Assembly: GCA_026018925.1 (NCBI GenBank) | Contig: JAKSZU010000008.1 | Coordinates: 61,713,027-61,777,026 of the forward strand | Direction of reading: 5' to 3' | Source of the DNA: Tupaia tana | Taxonomy: Eukaryota; Chordata; Mammalia; Scandentia; Tupaiidae | DNA: 64,000 nt | In this document: positions 57,873-64,000 of the stretch, in pieces | Layout of the letters: each line of letters begins with the position of its first letter | Numbering within the stretch: position 1 is the first letter of the stretch | Made by a program: the position numbers and the translations under genes | Notes under the pieces: generated by a model | The model's database searches: none | The model's input: the letters and a program-made list of their open reading frames with translations, nothing else | Told to the model about the DNA's origin: nothing

Positions 57873-59844
57873 ATGTCTACATCTCAGGAGCCATGGAGCA
57901 GACTGTCTCTTGAAGAAGGGCTGTTCATGTGGGATTTTGTATGCTGGAGGCCCAGTTAGGAGTGGGACCTCTTCCTTCCTCCCAGCATGTCTACATCTCA
58001 GGAGCCATGGAGCAGACTGTCTCTTGAAGAAGGGCTGTTCATGTGGGATTTTGTATGCTGGAGGCCCAGTTAGGAGTGGGACCTCTTCCTTCCTCCCAGC
58101 ATGTCTACATCTCAGGAGCCATGGAGCAGACTGTCTCTTGAAGAAGGGCTGTTCATGTGGGATTTTGTATGCTGGAGGCCCAGTTAGGAGTGGGACCTCT
58201 TCCTTCCTCCCAGCATGTCTACATCTCAGGAGCCATGGAGCAGACTGTCTCTTGAAGAAGGGCTGTTCATGTGGGATTTTGTATGCTGGAGGCCCAGTTA
58301 GGAGTGGGACCTCTTCCTTCCTCCCAGCATGTCTACATCTCAGGAGCCATGGAGCAGACTGTCTCTTGAAGAAGGGCTGTTCATGTGGGATTTTGTATGC
58401 TGGAGGCCCAGTTAGGAGTGGGACCTCTTCCTTCCTCCCAGCATGTCTACATCTCAGGAGCCATGGAGCAGACTGTCTCTTGAAGAAGGGCTGTTCATGT
58501 GGGATTTTGTATGCTGGAGGCCCAGTTAGGAGTGGGACCTCTTCCTTCCTCCCAGCATGTCTACATCTCAGGAGCCATGGAGCAGACTGTCTCTTGAAGA
58601 AGGGCTGTTCATGTGGGATTTTGTATGCTGGAGGCCCAGTTAGGAGTGGGACCTCTTCCTTCCTCCCAGCATGTCTACATCTCAGGAGCCATGGAGCAGA
58701 CTGTCTCTTGAAGAAGGGCTGTTCATGTGGGATTTTGTATGCTGGAGGCCCAGTTAGGAGTGGGACCTCTTCCTTCCTCCCAGCATGTCTACATCTCAGG
58801 AGCCATGGAGCAGACTGTCTCTTGAAGAAGGGCTGTTCATGTGGGATTTTGTATGCTGGAGGCCCAGTTAGGAGTGGGACCTCTTCCTTCCTCCCAGCAT
58901 GTCTACATCTCAGGAGCCATGGAGCAGACTGTCTCTTGAAGAAGGGCTGTTCATGTGGGATTTTGTATGCTGGAGGCCCAGTTAGGAGTGGGACCTCTTC
59001 CTTCCTCCCAGCATGTCTACATCTCAGGAGCCATGGAGCAGACTGTCTCTTGAAGAAGGGCTGTTCATGTGGGATTTTGTATGCTGGAGGCCCAGTTAGG
59101 AGTGGGACCTCTTCCTTCCTCCCAGCATGTCTACATCTCAGGAGCCATGGAGCAGACTGTCTCTTGAAGAAGGGCTGTTCATGTGGGATTTTGTATGCTG
59201 GAGGCCCAGTTAGGAGTGGGACCTCTTCCTTCCTCCCAGCATGTCTACATCTCAGGAGCCATGGAGCAGACTGTCTCTTGAAGAAGGGCTGTTCATGTGG
59301 GATTTTGTATGCTGGAGGCCCAGTTAGGAGTGGGACCTCTTCCTTCCTCCCAGCATGTCTACATCTCAGGAGCCATGGAGCAGACTGTCTCTTGAAGAAG
59401 GGCTGTTCATGTGGGATTTTGTATGCTGGAGGCCCAGTTAGGAGTGGGACCTCTTCCTTCCTCCCAGCATGTCTACATCTCAGGAGCCATGGAGCAGACT
59501 GTCTCTTGAAGAAGGGCTGTTCATGTGGGATTTTGTATGCTGGAGGCCCAGTTAGGAGTGGGACCTCTTCCTTCCTCCCAGCATGTCTACATCTCAGGAG
59601 CCATGGAGCAGACTGTCTCTTGAAGAAGGGCTGTTCATGTGGGATTTTGTATGCTGGAGGCCCAGTTAGGAGTGGGACCTCTTCCTTCCTCCCAGCATGT
59701 CTACATCTCAGGAGCCATGGAGCAGACTGTCTCTTGAAGAAGGGCTGTTCATGTGGGATTTTGTATGCTGGAGGCCCAGTTAGGAGTGGGACCTCTTCCT
59801 TCCTCCCAGCATGTCTACATCTCAGGAGCCATGGAGCAGACTCA
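57873..59844 (-). repeat. 114-bp tandem monomer array (17 full copies plus a 34-bp partial)
   Basis: Units begin (plus strand) ATGTCTACATCTCAGGAGCC at 57,873 and recur every 114 bp to 59,697, with a partial copy at 59,811-59,844. Each is the 326-bp monomer minus an internal 212 bp, joined at GCTGTTC/ATGTGGG. Both translations repeat without change through all copies, so the units are essentially identical. The array is the 5' end of the composite in sense orientation, the position of promoter monomers in rodent L1 5' UTRs. The partial first unit is what transcription from inside a monomer would leave. Confidence 0.93.
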
Positions 59845-59859
59845 GGAAAAGGATTTTTT
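59845..59859. repeat. Target-site duplication, right copy, of composite element
   Basis: GGAAAAGGATTTTTT matches 50,379-50,393. The following bases are AAAATAT, so the plus strand reads TTTTTT/AAAA at the nick, matching L1 endonuclease preference. Two bases (CA, 59,843-59,844) between it and the monomer are not explained by the monomer sequence and look like untemplated 5' bases. Confidence 0.9.
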
Positions 59860-59873
59860 AAAATATAAATGGG

Positions 59874-59905
59874 GTCAGCCTGTGGCATGGTGGTTAAAGC
59901 TATTC
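59874..59905 (+). mobile_element. Fragment of tRNA-SINE head
   Basis: GGGTCAGCCTGTGGCATGGTGGTTAAAGC resembles the 5' end of the older SINE subtype but no body follows. Confidence 0.4.
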
Positions 59906-59954
59906 ACTAAAACCTTATTTATATATAATTACAGTTTGCTAAATGAATTATGAC

Positions 59955-60255
59955 TGAATGTATGAAAAATTCCAGGGAAAAAAACCCTTATTCATAATAG
60001 CAAAATAACCCAACTGCCTTTCAATGCAGATTTGTAATATATACTGTGAAACATCCACCCAAGCAAGAGTACTATGCATTTATGAAAAGCAAGGAGAAAG
60101 CTCTCTCACTATGGATGTGGAAAGAATCCCAGAATGTATGGCTGCATTTAAAAAGCAAGGTCATAAAATACGGTATACAATATGATAGCTTTTGTTTATA
60201 ACAGAGGTCACTAGAATGGATAGGAACAGAGGTTGGAAAAAACCTTCATGTTATT
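59955..60255 (+). mobile_element. L1 3' end fragment (old L1M type)
   Basis: TTATTCATAATAGCAAAATA, CAACTGCCTTTCAATGCAG and ACTATGCATTTATGAAAAGC follow L1M 3' UTR order. It lies just outside the right TSD of the composite element. Confidence 0.6.
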
Positions 60256-61015
60256 GCAGTTTGGGTTTTTGAATCATAAGAATGTAAAATCTACTCAAAA
60301 AATATTGAGTGAAATAGAAGCAAAGAAGAATCTGAATGCAATCCTGATTCACTTTCACTTATAGATGATGTCAACTTGAATGATTTCTTAATTATCCTGA
60401 GCTTGGTTTCTTTGTCTATAAAACTGGGAAAACAAACCTTATTATTTCATTTTTTTATAAAAAGGACATTTTTCTGATATTTTTTGTTAAAATGTTTTTT
60501 GAACTTTGAAATGCATGACAGGAAGACATATTATCTTTTATTTAGTTAGTTATTTATTCTGAATGACTTGCTGGCAAACCTGTATATAAAATAGGTAACA
60601 GTCTAATCAAAAAGATGGATATAGAAAACTCTAATATTCAGTTCATTATTTATACTTCTCATTCTCCTTTCATTCTTCTCAAATTGTGTTTTACCCATAA
60701 AAACTTTTTTCCCAGCATGGAAATAGAGAACAGAGACGGGGGACCAAATAATTGAACCTCTGATGATAGCCCCTCTAGATTCTCCCCTCTATGTTCCTTG
60801 TCTACTTTCTTCCTTGCCTGGTCACTAGGTGTTTCCCCCAGATAATCTCCTGCTACCACCATAGCAGCACATTCTTAATACTGTGTGCACTTTTTGCCAT
60901 CTCTCCTGTCCCCTCCTCTACCCAATCCACTTTTGTGTTCCCATTTCTGCATCTAGACTCTGAAGAAGGCAGCCTAATTAGGGACCAAGAACAAGCCACA
61001 GAAACAGCCCTTTGG

Positions 61016-61276
61016 GGACCAGCAGTTAGCGTCATGGCTATGTCACTGGACTTCCACGTAGTCGACCGCGGTTCGCGTCCCGGACCCGGTGGCTTAAACT
61101 CACGCCGGGCGCGTGTGCGTGCGTGCCCAGGATCCCGAGAGGAGAATGGAGGAGAAGGGATTGCGGCGTGGCCATCCCCCCTGGGGGGTGATTTCCTGCT
61201 TTCTGTCTCTCTGTCTCTCTCTGTCTGTCTGGCGAGCGCACGCGCCCTATAGCGAAAACCTCTCAAAAAAAAAAAA
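61016..61276 (+). mobile_element. tRNA-derived SINE, youngest-looking copy
   Basis: Head GGACCAGCAGTTAGCGTCAT, B box GGTTCGCGTCC, nearly all CpGs kept and a pure A tail. Perfect 16-bp TSD AGAAACAGCCCTTTGG (61,000-61,015 and 61,277-61,292). Confidence 0.96.
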
Positions 61277-61855
61277 AGAAACAGCCCTTTGGATTGACTT
61301 CCCATACACATCCCTTTAATAGCCAGATCTGTGGCATCTCTTGCTCCCTTTTCCCCCTTATGTCGAGTGGAAATACCCACCTGTAAGGCCTAGGCCCACC
61401 CGCAAGTCTTTTTACTGTAGCCTGAATCATGTGACTTTTCTCTTCAGGCCTTCTGCACCTCCTTCCATATGGAGCAATTTCTGTTGTTCCTCCACCCTTA
61501 TCTCTGGTTAGCAGTGAGGGGACTTGGCATCCCCACTGCATCACTCTGCTGACCCCATGGCTCCTTCCATGTGTGAGCAGGCTGATCGCCCTGCATGGGA
61601 AACCATGGCTCCCTGGTCTCATCCTACAAGTGTCACCAGCCCATGAAGTTTTGGTTAACACACCTCTGAATTCTGGTCAATTCTTCATTTAAGAAGAATG
61701 ACTCGGGCAGCTACAGACCCTGTAGACCTTCCCTGAAATAACTGCTGAGCAAAATTAAAATGCTAGAACAATACACTCCCACCTTGATTGATGAGTATCA
61801 GATTTTTCTAAAACACATGACCCCAAATTTTTCTCTAAAAATCTGCTGTAAATTG

Positions 61856-62102
61856 GGACCAGCAGATGGGATAATCGTTACATTGCTGTATTCCCAAATG
61901 GCTAGCAGTGGTCTGAGTCCCAGGCCCAGCAGCCTGAAACTCACACAGGGCACCTGTGTATACATGCCCAAAATCCCAAGAGGAGAATCAAGGAGGGATT
62001 GTAGTGTGGTCATTCTCCCTGGGGGCGTGATTTCTCACTTTCTGTCTCTCTCTCTCTCTGTCTCTCCAGTGAACACACATGCCCTATACTAAAAATCTCT
62101 CA
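61856..62102 (+). mobile_element. tRNA-derived SINE, long type, diverged
   Basis: GGGACCAGCAGATGGGATAA head. TSD AAAAATCTGCT-TAAATT is at about 61,838 and 62,104. Confidence 0.9.
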
Positions 62103-62267
62103 AAAAAAATCTGCTATAAATTAATTCACTTCAAGTATAATGTCATATAACACTCTGGGACTGACTAGGAGCAAAGTGGCAACATCACTGGAATTCCAGC
62201 ACCTATGTTGCTATGTAATCTGCCTAGTCATGGGTTCAGCTGAAGCAAGCAGGAATATAATCTTAGG

Positions 62268-62465
62268 GGCCAGGTGGCAGCACAGTGGTACTACAACTTG
62301 ACTCACATAGGAAAGGTCCTGGGTTTGCATTCTGGGACCTCCTTGACCATGCTAACTGAGGCTGAAGGTAAATGGTGGCAGGAAGGCCCTGTTGGGGGTG
62401 CCTATCTCTTTTTATTTCTCTCTGTTTCTCTCATGAAAAAATAAATAAAAATAAGCAATAATTTT
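62268..62465 (+). mobile_element. Divergent tRNA-like SINE, third type
   Basis: Head GGGGCCAGGTGGCAGCACAG, B-box-like GGTTTGCATTC, an unrelated body (GGACCTCCTTGACCATGC, GGCAGGAAGGCCC), CT-rich tract and AATAAA-rich tail. Its body does not match the other copies in the window. Confidence 0.7.
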
Positions 62466-62546
62466 TTCAAAGGAATGTAATCTCTATTAAAAGTAAAATC
62501 ATTATAAAAATCACTTAAAAGATCAAATTAAGAGTGTAAAGTTTTT

Positions 62547-62841
62547 TAAAAATTTTTGTTTACTTTTTGTTTTGTTGTGTTTTGTTTTGTTTTTCAGTTT
62601 TGCTATAAGGTACGTACACTCACCAGAGAGACACAGAGAGAAGGAAAGTAAGAAATCACCCCCGAGGTGTGATGGCCATGCCACAATCCCTTCTCCTCCA
62701 TTTTTCTCTCAGGATTTTGAGTATGCACACACACACATACACACACACGGCATGATTTTCCATCCTCCAGGTCCGGGACTAGAACTGTTTAGTCTGCCAT
62801 GTGGGATCCTGCTGCTTTAATCTTCATGCTACCTGCTGTTC
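62547..62841 (-). mobile_element. tRNA-derived SINE, first of two at one site
   Basis: TTTTG-rich tail, CCAGAGAGACACAGAGAGAA, body, diverged head. TSD AAGAGTGTAAAGTT is at 62,530 and 62,843. Confidence 0.87.
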
Positions 62842-62856
62842 AAAGAGTGTAAAGTT

Positions 62857-63121
62857 GTTTTTTTTTCTTTTTTTGGAGAGGTTTTTGCTATAGGGCGCGT
62901 GCGCTCGCCAGACAGAGAGAGACAGAGAGATAGAAAGCGAGAAATCACCCCCCAGGGGGGATGGCCACGCCGCAATCCCCTCCCCTCCATTCTCCTCCTG
63001 GGATCTTGGGCATGCACGCACACGCGCCTGGCGTGAGTTTAAGCCACCGGGTCCAGGACTCGAACCGCGGTCAACTACGTGGGAGTCCAGCGACATAGCC
63101 ATTACGCCAACTGCTGGTCCC
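62857..63121 (-). mobile_element. tRNA-derived SINE, second of two at one site
   Basis: CpG-rich young copy (GGGCGCGTGCGCTCGCCAGA). It is flanked by the same AAGAGTGTAAAGTT at 62,843 and 63,123, that is, it inserted into the TSD of its neighbour. Confidence 0.93.
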
Positions 63122-63221
63122 AAAGAGTGTAAAGTTTTAATATCCAAATTATTCAGGTTAATTTTCCAAAATAAAGGTCATTAAAACCATGAGATAAATG
63201 TATTTCTTTACTTCTTTCTTT

Positions 63222-63440
63222 CTTTCTTTTTTTTTATTTAAGAGAGATTTTTGCTATAGGGCGTGTGCATTCGCCAGAGAGACTAAGAGACAGAAAGAAA
63301 GAAATCAACCCCCTCCCCCCCAGGGTGAATGGCCATGCTGCAATCCCTTCTCCTCCATTCTCCTGTCAGGATCCAGGACTCAAACTGCAGTCAGCCATGT
63401 GGGAGTCCAGTGACATAACTATTAGGCCATCTGTTGGTCA
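63222..63440 (-). mobile_element. tRNA-derived SINE with internal deletion
   Basis: The segment from the GCACGCACACGCGC stretch to AGCCACCGGG is missing between TCAGGATC and CAGGACTC. TSD GAGATAAATGTATTTCT is at about 63,190 and 63,441. Confidence 0.9.
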
Positions 63441-63522
63441 CTGAGATAAATGTATTTCTAAACACCAGAATTTTAAAATGCATGTACTGTAGCGAAGCCT
63501 GTATTAAAACTAGGAAAAGTAT

Positions 63523-63790
63523 GGGACCAGCAGTTAGCGTAATGGCTATGTCGCTGGACTCCCATGTAGTCGACCGCGGTTCGAGTCCCGGACCCGGTGG
63601 CTTAAACTCACACCAGGCACGTGTGCATGCGTGCCCAAGATCCCGAGAGGAGAGTGGAGGAGAAGGGATTGCGGCATGGCCATCCCCCCTGGGGGGTGAT
63701 TTCCTGCTTTCTGTCTCTCTGTCTCTGTCTGTCTGGCGAGCGCACATGCCCTAAAAGCAAAAACCTCTCCAAAAAAAGAAAAAAAAAAAG
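63523..63790 (+). mobile_element. tRNA-derived SINE, young long type
   Basis: GGGACCAGCAGTTAGCGTAA head, B box GGTTCGAGTCC, A-rich tail. Perfect 16-bp TSD AAACTAGGAAAAGTAT (63,507-63,522 and 63,791-63,806). Confidence 0.96.
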
Positions 63791-64000
63791 AAACTAGGAA
63801 AAGTATAGCTATATATGTCATTGGACTGCCACAGGCTTTGGAAAGAGAAAGCATGCATCCCTGGTACCAAGAGAATAAGTGGTATCAAAACTATGGTTCA
63901 TGTTCAACAACACTTAAGAACTCACAGATGCAGTGCCAGCTGCTGAATGGCCTGTGCTCTTCTAGAGCTCAGTTTGGTAGAAGTGTAATGTTTTCATGCA

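Larger units (their letters stand above)
50394..59844 (-). mobile_element. 9.45-kb composite L1-mobilised retrotransposon (tandem monomers + ORF1 5' half + GC-rich VNTR)
   Basis: In sense (minus) order the element holds: a partial and 17 full 114-bp monomers, 15 monomers of 326 bp, a 26-bp palindrome, a pyrimidine-rich leader, the 5' half of an L1-type ORF1, a GC-rich segment with about 50 VNTR units, a unique 3' tail and poly(A), seen as T-runs at 50,388-50,424. It is bounded by a perfect 15-bp TSD, and the insertion site is TTTTTT/AAAA, the classic L1 endonuclease target. It encodes no reverse transcriptase or endonuclease, so it must have been mobilised in trans. By analogy with SVA and LAVA it is a VNTR-containing composite, but I see no Alu-like, SINE-R or LTR-derived module. 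The structure is seen directly; the name and mode of mobilisation are inference. Confidence 0.88.
33901..64000. other. ANGPT1 upstream intergenic flank
   Basis: No exon or conserved protein could be recognised in this flank. It is AT-rich and contains SINEs, old MIR/MER fragments and two full-length L1-mobilised elements (47.5-49.8 kb and 50.4-59.8 kb). Stretches where I recognise nothing include 33,900-34,970, 35,660-36,450, 38,060-38,880, 40,220-41,180, 42,020-43,700, 45,170-45,820, 49,800-50,370, 60,260-61,000 and 61,290-61,850. Confidence 0.8.

Noticed and set aside
52983..59844. CRISPR-like or satellite array
   Set aside because: There are no unique spacers, the host is a mammal, and the array lies wholly inside a TSD-bounded retrotransposon, so it is not a centromeric satellite.
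50394..59844. True SVA or LAVA element
   Set aside because: No Alu-like region, CCCTCT hexamer repeat, SINE-R or L1ME5-like part is visible. The resemblance is of architecture only.
59809..59844. YY1 site in the monomer (CCATGG core near the inferred start)
   Set aside because: Flanking bases do not fit the YY1 consensus on either strand.
57558..59888. A 776-residue minus-strand and a 691-residue plus-strand frame with perfect 38-residue repeats
   Set aside because: 114 is a multiple of three, so one stop-free frame on each strand stays open through the array. Both strands being open and the start lying outside or at the array edge argue for a by-product.
63523..63600. tRNA genes at SINE heads
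   Set aside because: A- and B-box-like sequences are present but the cloverleaf is not intact, a SINE body and TSDs follow, and the heads are shared by all copies.

Overview
This 64 kb window is vertebrate nuclear DNA from a placental mammal. It has one recognisable protein-coding exon, one processed ribosomal-protein pseudogene, and otherwise intronic or intergenic sequence filled with transposable elements. Ancient mammalian repeats (MIR, L2, MER5A, a Tigger-like element, MaLR-type LTRs) are present. About 33 copies of a tRNA-derived SINE dominate. No Alu, B1, CAN or bovine-type SINE is seen. The SINE type fits a lineage with its own tRNA SINE, and the colugos (Dermoptera, CYN SINEs) are my best guess. 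That species call is inference only.

Layout. Positions 32,942-33,238 on the minus strand are coding exon 1 of ANGPT1 (angiopoietin-1), with a GTAAGT splice donor directly downstream. Positions 1-32,941 are therefore the 5' part of ANGPT1 intron 1, and 33,239-64,000 hold the 5' leader, promoter and upstream flank. Intron 1 contains an RPL36A processed pseudogene (18,591-18,876), many SINEs including one nested pair (10,236-10,778), MITE-like DNA transposons, MIRs and an LTR.

The upstream flank contains two L1-machinery insertions with intact target-site duplications (TSDs). The first, at 47,462-49,780 on the plus strand, is a 2.3 kb half-L1 (HAL1-like) element. It has three ~90-bp 5' monomers, a decayed ORF1, no recognisable ORF2, an A-rich tail and a perfect 14-bp TSD. 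The second, at 50,394-59,844 on the minus strand, is a 9.45 kb composite element and the main discovery of the window. In its own sense direction it carries 17 and a third copies of a 114-bp monomer, 15 copies of a 326-bp monomer, a 26-bp perfect CpG palindrome, a pyrimidine-rich leader, the 5' half of an L1-type ORF1, a GC-rich VNTR of about 50 units of 25-27 bp, a unique 3' tail and poly(A). A perfect 15-bp TSD flanks it and the insertion site is TTTT/AA. The architecture is analogous to hominoid SVA and gibbon LAVA elements (non-autonomous, VNTR-bearing, L1-mobilised) but is assembled from different parts.

The right end (59,860-64,000) is again SINE-dense. It includes two SINEs inserted successively into the same target, leaving three copies of one target sequence. 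The only genic function supported is ANGPT1. The long open frames at 50.6-52.3 kb and 57.5-59.9 kb are by-products of tandem repeats, not genes.
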